In this document: in pieces, positions 56,555 to 64,000 of the stretch
How the letters are laid out: each line of letters begins with the position of its first letter
How positions within the stretch are numbered: position 1 is the stretch's first letter
Assembly: GCF_023380265.1 (NCBI RefSeq)
Contig: NZ_CP093366.1
Coordinates: 1,116,001 to 1,180,000, forward strand
Length of the DNA: 64,000 nucleotides
Origin: Bombilactobacillus folatiphilus
GTDB taxonomy: Bacteria > Bacillota > Bacilli > Lactobacillales > Lactobacillaceae
Reading direction: 5' to 3'
Program-made: the position numbers and the translations under genes
The notes under the pieces: model-generated
Seen by the model: the letters and a program-made list of their open reading frames with translations, nothing else
Databases searched by the model: none
Told to the model about the DNA's origin: nothing

Positions 56555-56986
56555 TCAAGAAAGACTGTCCTCATCAACCAACAGCACAGAATAATTAGCA
56601 CTACCACTTAACAATTTAGAAACCGGGCATCTTTTTTCTGCCAGCTGAAGCATTTTTTGCGCTTGTTCAGAACTGACATTGGGAATCCGCACCAACGCTT
56701 CGACCAAAAATTCCAGCCCAGTATTGGACTTGCCCATCGTGACATGAACATGGACGCTCGCCTGATGCTCTAGCCCCTGCTCTGCTTCAATCGCCTGCAA
56801 AGTCGCGTTCAAACATGTACTTAACGCCAAACCTAATAATTGCTCCGGATTAGTGCCGGGAACATCCATTTTCCGAGGATCGCTGACCGCCACACTAATC
56901 CCATGCGGCACATAAGCATAACCTTGCACCCCCGCTTGATTGTAAATATCCGTTTCATACATTTTGCGAAAAGTTGTTCTATCCAT
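56555..56986 (-). CDS. OsmC/Ohr family peroxiredoxin
   Basis: A 143-residue OsmC-fold protein that reduces organic hydroperoxides. Two active cysteines are present: LALSTCLNATLQAIE and EKRCPVSKLLSG. The length and the internal PGTNPEQLLG block place it in the Ohr/OsmC group. GGAG precedes the ATG at 56986. A TG-extended -10 (TATAAT) lies upstream. Confidence 0.9.
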   Translation of the reverse strand: MDRTTFRKMYETDIYNQAGVQGYAYVPHGISVAVSDPRKMDVPGTNPEQLLGLALSTCLNATLQAIEAEQGLEHQASVHVHVTMGKSNTGLEFLVEALVRIPNVSSEQAQKMLQLAEKRCPVSKLLSGSANYSVLLVDEDSLS

Positions 56987-57050
56987 CGCCAATTGACTCC
57001 ATCTTTTTTATATTTGTGATCGTTTTCAAAAAAATTATATCATGTATATC

Positions 57051-57088
57051 AAAAATAACCTACCGGATAATAAAATCCAGTAGGTTAT
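57051..57088 (-). terminator. Terminator of the surface protein gene
   Basis: Stem ATAACCTAC-T-GGAT / ATCC-G-GTAGGTTAT followed by TTTTTGAT on the minus strand. Confidence 0.85.
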
Positions 57089-57092
57089 CCCC

Positions 57093-59538
57093 TCATAACG
57101 AATTGCTGTACGTCCACGTCATGGTGCCACTGTAATTGCCCAGCGGTTTGTCATTAGAATTCAAACGAAAATGTTTATCCGACACATAGCTTGTCAAATC
57201 ACTAATCCCTTGCGTGGTGAGACCGTCCGTCGTTAAATTGCTGGAAGTCCCATCAATTGATTGATATAAACCAACATCATTGGGTCGGTATTCAATCAGC
57301 GCGTTCCCTGAATCCGGCCGCAAGTAAGCGTAAGCGCTCGTGCGCAAATCTTGATTATACTTGACTTGCAGATAATACTGCTTACTGCTAGACGCCGAAT
57401 AATGACTGAACTTCAATCGACCACTCGTCGTATTGTAAAACGGACTATCAAACACGCGCGGATTGCGTCCAAAATCAATGACATCAGGCACGCGGACAAA
57501 ATAATCTAAATCCTTGCGTTGCAACGTTGTCGAAGCGGAAGTATTCGAAAGTGTCTGACCATTCATGGTCACATTGATGCCCACCGTATTATACGGCATC
57601 TTAGTCGCACTTTCGTGCTTAGCCCCCGGTTCGCCAGCCACAGGATCGGCTTTAGCTTGGGCATTATACGTTAAATCAAGCAAATCCCCGGGACTAAAAT
57701 TGCCACTGGCCTTGGTGACCGTAATTTTGCCCGTGTTAGGATCGACCGTTGCCGAGGCCGCGGAACGATCACCATTTACCGTCACACTTGGTGCACTATT
57801 GCTAAAATCTAACCCCGCATTACGACTACTAAAAGTTACTGGCGATGTTAAGTTGTACATATTAGCTTCGTTTAATTGATATTGCATATGATATTGGAGA
57901 GTATCCCCCGGCACATACGTCGCCGAACTGGCATAATCACCGGTGTCTTTCGTGTTCTTCACGCCTAATGTCAATTTAGCGTCAAAAGCTTTAGAAATTG
58001 GAATCGTTAAGTCAGGAGCGTCGGCACTCACCGTCTGAGTCTGGCTAGTAGCATCTCTGTTGCTTCCAGAAAAACTCGTCTTCACCACCGCATCGCCTGC
58101 CGGTGCGTCGTCAGCTATTGTCACCGGAATATTGACTAAACCGGAAAAATTGTTATAACTGGTCGATGCTGAAGAAGAGACAATTTTCAACTGGCCGGTC
58201 GTCGCACTGTAACTAGCCGTTGCCGGCTTGCCAAAAACTTGAATCTGATTCAGATCTGCTTGTGTCACGGATAATCCTGCAGGCAAATTTACATAATAAG
58301 TATTAGGATTAAAAGAAAAATTAACATTCGGATCAGTCTGGTTAGCGATTTTGATTTGTAGATTCAACTTATCGCCCGGGTGATTAAACCGTTCCGATTG
58401 CGGATTATTGTAACTTTGAGTCAGGACTGGATGGGCCCGTCCAGCTACATCTAATTCAATTTCAACATTATGGCACTGCGTTTCTTGAGGAGCAATTTTT
58501 TGAACTGGCCACAACAAATCCATATTACCCAAATAAGAATAATCACGATCACCCAAAACAGTACCAGCAGGATAGTTGTCTGCTTCTTGACCAACTGCAT
58601 CGCCAAAATTAGTCCCATGAAAATAACCATAACCATTAAAAGTATGATGATAGCCTACAGAATAACGATTTGGTCCATTAGCTACTTTAGTCCTAACAGT
58701 CACATTATTTCCACCCAACCTCGTGGTAAAACCCCGATTATCCCCTAATGCTTTGAATGAACCCGTCACGCCTCCTTGAAAAAGTTCTTTTCCCATAGAG
58801 GCACCATAGGAATAAGTTGACTGTGAAATGTTTTTAACGAATAATTGATAATTAACTCTAGAAGGTGAATTCTTGGATGGTGTAATCAAACTTTCAGTTA
58901 AAAATCCGTGATTCGGAATAACACCGTCAGAAATACTATCCTTCACTGAATAATTCAACCATTTTAAAGCCCTAATTTGTCCCATTCGATCTTTTACCAC
59001 GTAATATTTCAACAAAGAATTGGGATTATCAATCGGTAAGTACTTATCATAGTCAGGCACCTGTAACAAATCGCCCTTAGCATTCCCATTATCGTCTATA
59101 TAATGTAAAAAATATTGCATAGAAAAGTTTGAATCATTTCCTAACGTGTCAGAAAAAGCTAAATAATTCACATAAGACGTGGTCATTGGAGCCGGCCAAG
59201 GTGTCTCTTCATTATAATCTCTCGTATATTGTAATAAATTTAAACCTAAACCAAAATGGTTTGCTAACTGCAAACTTACTAATGATTTATGATCATTTTC
59301 TGGTAAAATTGTTGAATCATTGTCTTGCTCTTCTTGCATGTATTCCGGCGAATTAAAGCCATCATCAATCATATTAGGTGTAATTTCGGGTGGCGCGGTT
59401 TTCGTGGCCACTTTAGCTTGCACATTATGTATTGAAACTAAAAAAATCAAACTAGCAAAAATTAATAGGAGTGAACCCCCCCAGGATTTTCTTATGGTTT
59501 CTATTAGTTCCAGCTAATCGTGATGAATGATGAGACAT
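57093..59538 (-). CDS. Large secreted surface protein, signal peptide frameshifted at a G7 run
   Basis: From the ATG at 59538 the frame reads MSHHSSRLAGTNRNHKKILG and then, because of seven G (59476-59482), runs into a TAG after about 28 codons. Removing one G joins it to SLLLIFASLIFLVSIHNVQA, a complete signal peptide, and the 785-codon frame that follows. The body holds beta-rich, Ig-like or adhesin-type segments (residues ~370-650) and ends LGNYSGTMTWTYSNSL, which resembles the end of WxL surface domains. No LPxTG. Function unknown. Either phase-variable or a recent loss. Confidence 0.78.
59476..59482 (-). repeat. Homopolymer G7 tract in the signal-peptide codons
   Basis: Seven consecutive C on the plus strand (G on the coding strand). 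The in-frame length would be six (or nine), so one unit of slippage switches the gene on or off. Confidence 0.75.
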
Positions 59539-59578
59539 TTTAACATACCGCTCCTGTTTTTGTTGGTATTTACACTTG

Positions 59579-59592
59579 TGAAATTAATTTCA
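59579..59592. repeat. Palindrome next to the surface protein promoter
   Basis: Perfect 14-bp palindrome TGAAATTAATTTCA, touching the -10 box of the predicted promoter. Possible operator. No family assigned. Confidence 0.5.
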
Positions 59593-59620
59593 GTTTAGTT
59601 GATTGCTGTGACGTTTGCAA
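59592..59620 (-). promoter_or_regulatory. Predicted promoter of the surface protein gene
   Basis: Minus strand TTGCAA (59615-59620), a 17-nt spacer and TAAACT (59592-59597). The remaining spacer to the mvaS terminator (59621-59783) is AT-rich with nothing further I can identify. Confidence 0.55.
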
Positions 59621-59783
59621 ATGCCCGAGCAAGCAAGATTGTAAATCATGCCAATTATTTTTCTCAAAAATAGCATTTTAAAGTTCCAATTTCAAAAATA
59701 TCTTTCATACATCTAGAATTTATCTAAAATCATATATTTTTCTTTGAAATAATTGTTCATAAAAATATTTTTTATTTTTCCAC

Positions 59784-59816
59784 AAAAAAGCGATAAACTT
59801 TATTGTTTATCGCTTT
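59784..59816 (-). terminator. Terminator of the mevalonate operon
   Basis: Stem GCGATAAAC / GTTTATCGC, loop AATAAA, followed by six T on the minus strand. Confidence 0.92.
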
Positions 59817-59819
59817 AGC

Positions 59820-60980
59820 TTATTGATATTGACGTTGATGACCCTTAATGCCCGTTAAGCGGTGACGGACTGCTACATCAGAAACATCGACCACTTGCTT
59901 TGAACCATCTGTGACTAAGCTTTGCTTGAACTGTTCTTCATATTCAGACATTGTCAAGCTGGTCCGATTAGCCAACAATGCTTGATGTGCTGCTGATTTT
60001 AATTGCGACTTAAAATCTGGTTGTAACGTTCCAAAGAACAATTCGGCTTCCGAACCAGAACCATAACTAAATAAACCAATTCGCTCACCAGCTTGTAAGT
60101 TCATATCATTTTCTAACAAGGAGATCAAACTTAAATATAACGACCCTGTGTAGATATTACCCACAATCTGCCCATATTGAATACTAGCTTCAAAGCGCTT
60201 CGTCAGACGTTGATAAGCTTGCGGTTGGATTTTGGTTTCTAAAGTGCGCAGTGCTTTGCGACCCATCTTTGAAAATGGAATATGAAATAATAACGCCGCT
60301 AATTCATCAACTTGAGTTAGTTTTTGCGCACTAGCTTGTTGCCATAAATCCGCAAACATGGAAAGATAGACTTCTTCAGAATATTTGCCTTGTGCGAAAG
60401 ACTCCGTGGAATAATTGGGACGCCAAAAATCCCAAGTACTTTGACTGGCATAAACTGATTGTTCTTCTAGCGCTAAAATTTGGGGTTCAGCACTCACTAA
60501 CATTGCGACTGCTCCGGCACCTTGTGTCACTTCGCCGGGACTATTTAAACCGTAACGAGCAATGTCACTGGCAATGACTAGGGCCTTTTGTGTTGGATGC
60601 TGGCGAACAAAATCCAACGCCAACTGCAAGCCCGCCGTAGCACCATAGCAAGCTTCTTTGATTTCTAAAGTCCGCATATTTGGGTGTAAATCCAATAAAT
60701 CATGTACAAAAAGGGCAGATGCTTTGGACTGATCCACGCCACTTTCTGTGCCCACAATCAATAAACCTAACGCCGCTTGATCTAATGGTGTCAGCAGCTG
60801 TGCAGCCGCATTAGCCGCCATTGACACAATATCTTGATCTAACGGGGCTACGGCCATTTGCTTTTGCCCAATGCCAATTAAATATTTATTTGGATCCACT
60901 TGGCGCGCATGGGCTAGCGCCACCAAATCCAAACATTGATTTGGCGTGTAAAAATCAATTTTATCAATCCCAAACTGCAT
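59820..60980 (-). CDS. mvaS: Hydroxymethylglutaryl-CoA synthase
   Basis: Condenses acetyl-CoA with acetoacetyl-CoA to HMG-CoA, second step of the mevalonate route to isoprenoids. 386 aa, starting MQFGIDKIDFYTPNQCLDL after GGAGG with 6-nt spacing. Catalytic Cys in EIKEACYGATAGLQLAL, then LVIASDIARYGLNSPGE and GSGSEAELF. Last gene of the operon. Confidence 0.96.
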   Translation of the reverse strand: MQFGIDKIDFYTPNQCLDLVALAHARQVDPNKYLIGIGQKQMAVAPLDQDIVSMAANAAAQLLTPLDQAALGLLIVGTESGVDQSKASALFVHDLLDLHPNMRTLEIKEACYGATAGLQLALDFVRQHPTQKALVIASDIARYGLNSPGEVTQGAGAVAMLVSAEPQILALEEQSVYASQSTWDFWRPNYSTESFAQGKYSEEVYLSMFADLWQQASAQKLTQVDELAALLFHIPFSKMGRKALRTLETKIQPQAYQRLTKRFEASIQYGQIVGNIYTGSLYLSLISLLENDMNLQAGERIGLFSYGSGSEAELFFGTLQPDFKSQLKSAAHQALLANRTSLTMSEYEEQFKQSLVTDGSKQVVDVSDVAVRHRLTGIKGHQRQYQ

Positions 60981-60990
60981 AATCGTCCTC

Positions 60991-62235
60991 CTAATTCTCA
61001 CGTAAATGTTGCAAAATTGCCTGTGCCAACGACAAATTAGCTTGTTGTGGCTGTTTGCGTAATTGGGCCACTACCGCTTCCAACTCCGCACCGTTCGCGC
61101 CCGCCATTAAAGCCAAACTTTGCAATTGCAAATTCATATGTCCCGCTTGAATGCCACGTGTCACTAAAGCTCGCAAAGCGGCCAAATTAGACGCCAAACC
61201 GACGCTGGCAACAATGCTCATCAACTGTTTTGCTGATGGTTGTTGCAAAATTTTCAAACTCAGTTGCGCTAGCGGTAACGTCGAAATGGCGCCGCCAACT
61301 TGACCTAACGGTAACGGCAGTTCAATGGTGCCAACTAACTGATCATCTGTAATTTGCCATTGTGTCCATGTCGGATGTCGGTCAGTTAAATCGGCATAAG
61401 CTGCCGCATTGAGATTACGGGTATCATTGCCGGTTGCTAAAACCACAGCGTTCATCCCATTCATAGTTCCCTTATTGTGTGTAGCAGCACGTGAGGAGGA
61501 CAACTGTGCAAATTGACTAGCCGCCACAATTTTCTTTGCGACCTGTTGACCAGCCATTTTTTTGGTTGCCAACTCTGCAAAAGTAAATTGAGCTTGAACT
61601 TGGACTCGTTGGTTAGGTACTTGATTCGATAAAATTGCCATCAATAATTCTAATTGTGGCAATTGCGTTGCCAAATAGTGAGCCACGGCTTCGGTTAAAG
61701 TATTGACCACATTAGCTCCCATGGCTTGCGCTGGATCAATCAACAACAAAAATTCTACAAATTCGCCCACTTGTCGGACGGTAATTTGCTTGAAGCCACC
61801 ACCATGTTGCTCCAAACTCGGATGAGCTTTGGTAGCGACCGCTTTAATTTGGGCCAGATGTTGTGCCAAAAATTGCTCGGCATGCGCTAATTGTCCCATA
61901 AACACAATTTGACCGTTTAGTCCTTCACGCCGCACTTTAGTTTGAAAGCCACCTGCTTGTTGGCAACGCTTCGCCGCATTGCTGGCTGCCGCAATCACCG
62001 ATGGTTCTTCTGTTGCCAGTGGCACCAAGTAAGATTTTCCATCAATGACAAAATTCTGCGCCAAGCCCAGTGGTACCCCAAATGCACCAATCTGATTTTC
62101 CACCAAATGACTCGCAATTTCCGTGGGTAAACCTTGACTAGGCGTTAAAAGTTTTAAATCAGCTGCACTCAAATAACCAGCCTGATATAATTGCTGTAAA
62201 CGTTGTTCTGTGGATAACTCATAAAATTTGGTCAT
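60991..62235 (-). CDS. mvaA: Hydroxymethylglutaryl-CoA reductase (class II)
   Basis: Reduces HMG-CoA to mevalonate (414 aa). Class II marks: ENQIGAFGVPLGLAQNFVID with SYLVPLATEEPSVIAAAS, the DPAQAMGANVVNT block, ATHNKGTMNGMNAVVLATGN and GLASNLAALRALVTRGIQAG with a late HMNLQ histidine. The ATG overlaps the thiolase stop as ATGA. Confidence 0.97.
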   Translation of the reverse strand: MTKFYELSTEQRLQQLYQAGYLSAADLKLLTPSQGLPTEIASHLVENQIGAFGVPLGLAQNFVIDGKSYLVPLATEEPSVIAAASNAAKRCQQAGGFQTKVRREGLNGQIVFMGQLAHAEQFLAQHLAQIKAVATKAHPSLEQHGGGFKQITVRQVGEFVEFLLLIDPAQAMGANVVNTLTEAVAHYLATQLPQLELLMAILSNQVPNQRVQVQAQFTFAELATKKMAGQQVAKKIVAASQFAQLSSSRAATHNKGTMNGMNAVVLATGNDTRNLNAAAYADLTDRHPTWTQWQITDDQLVGTIELPLPLGQVGGAISTLPLAQLSLKILQQPSAKQLMSIVASVGLASNLAALRALVTRGIQAGHMNLQLQSLALMAGANGAELEAVVAQLRKQPQQANLSLAQAILQHLREN

Positions 62236-63392
62236 TGCAAATTCTCCACTTCAATCGCTAAACCTTGCCCGCCACCAACACACAAAGCTGCAATCCCTAA
62301 ACACTGATGTGTGCGTTGCAATTGATGCAATAAAGTGGTGACAATGCGGGCACCAGAAGCTCCTAACGGATGCCCCAAAGCTAGAGCACCACCGTCAATA
62401 TTGTATTGGGACGGCGCAATCCCGACTTCTTGTTGCACAACCAAACTTTGGCTGGCAAAAGCTTCATTAACTTCAAACAAATCAATTTGTTCAACTTTTT
62501 GCTGTTGCTGTGCCAATAATTGTTGAATTGCCAGCACCGGTGTATAACCCATCAATTCTGGTTGATAACCACTTTCTTGATAGGCGACAATTCGAGCTAA
62601 CGGTGTCAACTGCAAAGCTTGTGCCTGTTGAGCCGTGGTCAGCATCAACAAGCTAGCCCCATCACTCAATGGCGAAGAATTACCGGCGGTCACTGAACCT
62701 TTTGCTTGATAAACCGGCTTCAGATTCGTTAACGCGTCTAATGTAGTTTGCGGACGTAAAACTTCATCTTGACTTAAAGAGGCAAACGGAATAATTTCGG
62801 CATCAAAGTGCCCGGCCGTTTGCGCTTGCGTGGCTTTTTGTTGTGAAAGTAACGCATATTCATCCAATTGTTGACGTGTTAAATGATATTGTTGATTCAA
62901 ATTTTCCGCAGTGACGCCCATCGGATATTGACCAAACGCATCATTCAAGCCATCATAAAATAAACTATCAATAACTTCAGACTGATCAAAACTCTGCTTG
63001 CCATTACGGCGCACAAAACCCGGTGCTTGTGACATACTTTCCACACCACCGGCTAACACAAACTTGGCATCACCCAAGGTTAGTGCTCCTTGAGCCACCC
63101 GCAAGGCTTTTAACCCCGAACCACACACTTGATTGAGGGTCAGTGCTGTGCCCGCTACTGGCAAACCAGCGTTTAATTGAACTTGACGCGCCAAATTTTG
63201 TCCCAGACCGGTGGACAAAACATTGCCTAAAATCACTTGATCAATCAGTTGTGGATCAAATTGCTCTCGTATCAGAATTTGTTGAGCTAATTGCGTTGCC
63301 AAATCAACCGCACTTAAATTCTTCAAACTGCCCTGAAACTTGCCAATTGGCGTCCGATAAGCCGCCGTAATTACAATGTCATTGGGTTTCAA
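62232..63392 (-). CDS. Acetyl-CoA acetyltransferase (thiolase)
   Basis: First step of the mevalonate route, joining two acetyl-CoA. 386 aa. Nucleophile Cys in LNQVCGSGLKALRVAQGAL, then FEVNEAFASQSL, GGALALGHPLGASGARI and the C-terminal LCVGGGQGLAIEV. AGGAG is 8 nt before a TTG at 63392; the upstream GTG is inside that ribosome site. Head of the mevalonate operon. Confidence 0.96.
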   Translation of the reverse strand: MKPNDIVITAAYRTPIGKFQGSLKNLSAVDLATQLAQQILIREQFDPQLIDQVILGNVLSTGLGQNLARQVQLNAGLPVAGTALTLNQVCGSGLKALRVAQGALTLGDAKFVLAGGVESMSQAPGFVRRNGKQSFDQSEVIDSLFYDGLNDAFGQYPMGVTAENLNQQYHLTRQQLDEYALLSQQKATQAQTAGHFDAEIIPFASLSQDEVLRPQTTLDALTNLKPVYQAKGSVTAGNSSPLSDGASLLMLTTAQQAQALQLTPLARIVAYQESGYQPELMGYTPVLAIQQLLAQQQQKVEQIDLFEVNEAFASQSLVVQQEVGIAPSQYNIDGGALALGHPLGASGARIVTTLLHQLQRTHQCLGIAALCVGGGQGLAIEVENLQ

Positions 63393-63441
63393 AAACTTCA
63401 CTCCTGTAAGATTGCTATTATTTTGATGAAAGAAGAAACAA

Positions 63442-63735
63442 ATGAATGTTCAAACCTTAATCCAACTTGTTGCCGATGTGAAACCAAATTTTCAACTTTA
63501 CTATGAGGATAATCAGCGACAGCATCTTGGAATCTCCAGTATATCATCAAGCAAATCTAATACAAATCATTATTTAGAACTTAAAACCAGTTCACACACG
63601 TCCTACAAAATCTGGGAACTGCGCTTATTACTCAAAACTCAAGATCCAAAAGCCTTAATTGTAGTTGTCCACAAAAAAATTCATCACCAAATCTTTGGAA
63701 TCAGATTCAGTGATGAATGCGTATACTTCAAATAA
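63442..63735 (+). CDS. Small hypothetical protein
   Basis: A 97-residue protein starting MNVQTLIQLVADVKPNF, ending with HHQIFGIRFSDECVYF. GAAAGAAG precedes the ATG. It looks like a small alpha/beta protein, with no motif I recognise. Single gene between two opposite-strand genes. Confidence 0.65.
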   Translation: MNVQTLIQLVADVKPNFQLYYEDNQRQHLGISSISSSKSNTNHYLELKTSSHTSYKIWELRLLLKTQDPKALIVVVHKKIHHQIFGIRFSDECVYFK

Positions 63736-63740
63736 AATGC

Positions 63741-64000
63741 TTACTTATCAGTATTTTCTGCTGCTAATTTTTGTCCCAAATCAATCAAATATTGACGCAA
63801 TTCGTCCTTAACTTCGGGGTGATTCAAACCATATTCAATGCTGGTTTTCATATAGCCAAACTTATTACCGACATCATAGCGCTGCCCCTTGAATTCATGA
63901 GCAAAGACCCGCTGCGTCTTATTCAAGCGGTCAATTGCATCTGTTAATTGAATTTCGTTGCCTGCACCAGGTTCTTGCGTATCCAACATCGCAAAAATAT
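63741..64000 (-). CDS. galU: UTP-glucose-1-phosphate uridylyltransferase (C-terminal part only)
   Basis: Only the last ~85 residues are inside the window, entering at 64000 with [20 protein letters not shown], then [20 protein letters not shown]. This is the conserved C-terminal block of GalU, which makes UDP-glucose for EPS, glycolipids and teichoic acid decoration. The start lies beyond the window. Confidence 0.95.
   Translation of the reverse strand, partial: IFAMLDTQEPGAGNEIQLTDAIDRLNKTQRVFAHEFKGQRYDVGNKFGYMKTSIEYGLNHPEVKDELRQYLIDLGQKLAAENTDK

Noticed and set aside
1..64000. CRISPR arrays, tRNA or rRNA genes, intact insertion sequences
   Set aside because: I looked for regular repeats, tRNA-like clover leaves, conserved rRNA blocks and transposase frames and saw none. 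A dedicated search could still find a divergent tRNA.

Overview
The window is 64 kb of an AT-rich Firmicutes chromosome, most likely a member of the Lactobacillaceae. Supporting marks are the mevalonate cluster (thiolase, mvaA, mvaS), the comFA/comFC-hpf-secA neighbourhood, the spxH-coiA-mecA-spx block, the ymfF-ymfH-ymfI-rodZ-pgsA-recA-rny order, DUF1149 and ClpE, a CopY-type copper repressor, and strong AGGAGG ribosome sites with many TTG/GTG starts. The genus cannot be fixed from sequence alone. I saw no rRNA or tRNA genes, intact insertion sequences, prophage or CRISPR array.

Layout. 1-5 kb: secA (cut by the window edge), hpf, comFC and comFA, with yigZ opposite. 5-17 kb: tagO, rny, recA (with an SOS box), a stand-alone pncC/cinA domain, then ftsK-ymfF-ymfH-ymfI followed by rodZ-pgsA. 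17-18.7 kb: a three-gene operon of queT, a DUF2829 (Tad2-like) gene and an SDR, coupled by two ATGA overlaps and headed by a preQ1-I riboswitch. 18.8-28.5 kb: a complete Wzx/Wzy-type polysaccharide operon whose LCP ligase gene is broken. 28.5-37 kb: DUF1149, trmL, guaC (PurBox-like pair), an AI-2E permease with an orphan GutA-like protein, a lactonase, uppP, and rluD-nadK-relQ. 37-43 kb: Spx/competence control (spxH, coiA, mecA, spx), an MBL hydrolase and copYB. 43-56 kb: ptsHI, clpE under a CIRCE/promoter overlap, a PadR-DUF1700-DUF4097 envelope module, prfC, recX, rlmCD, and a decayed Abi_2 phage-resistance gene. 56-64 kb: an OsmC protein, a large surface protein whose signal peptide is out of frame at a seven-G run, the mevalonate genes, and the end of galU.

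How the genes work together. TagO, UppP, the EPS sugar transferase and the mevalonate genes all feed or use the undecaprenyl-phosphate lipid carrier. MecA, SpxH, ClpE, Spx and RelQ form a proteolysis and stress-control set. ComFA, ComFC, CoiA, RecA and the CinA domain form part of a DNA-uptake set. The most unusual items are the preQ1-controlled queT/Tad2-like/SDR operon and the G7-tract surface protein, a candidate for phase variation. Most translational starts listed were set by choosing the codon with a properly spaced Shine-Dalgarno sequence, so several are shorter than the longest open frame.
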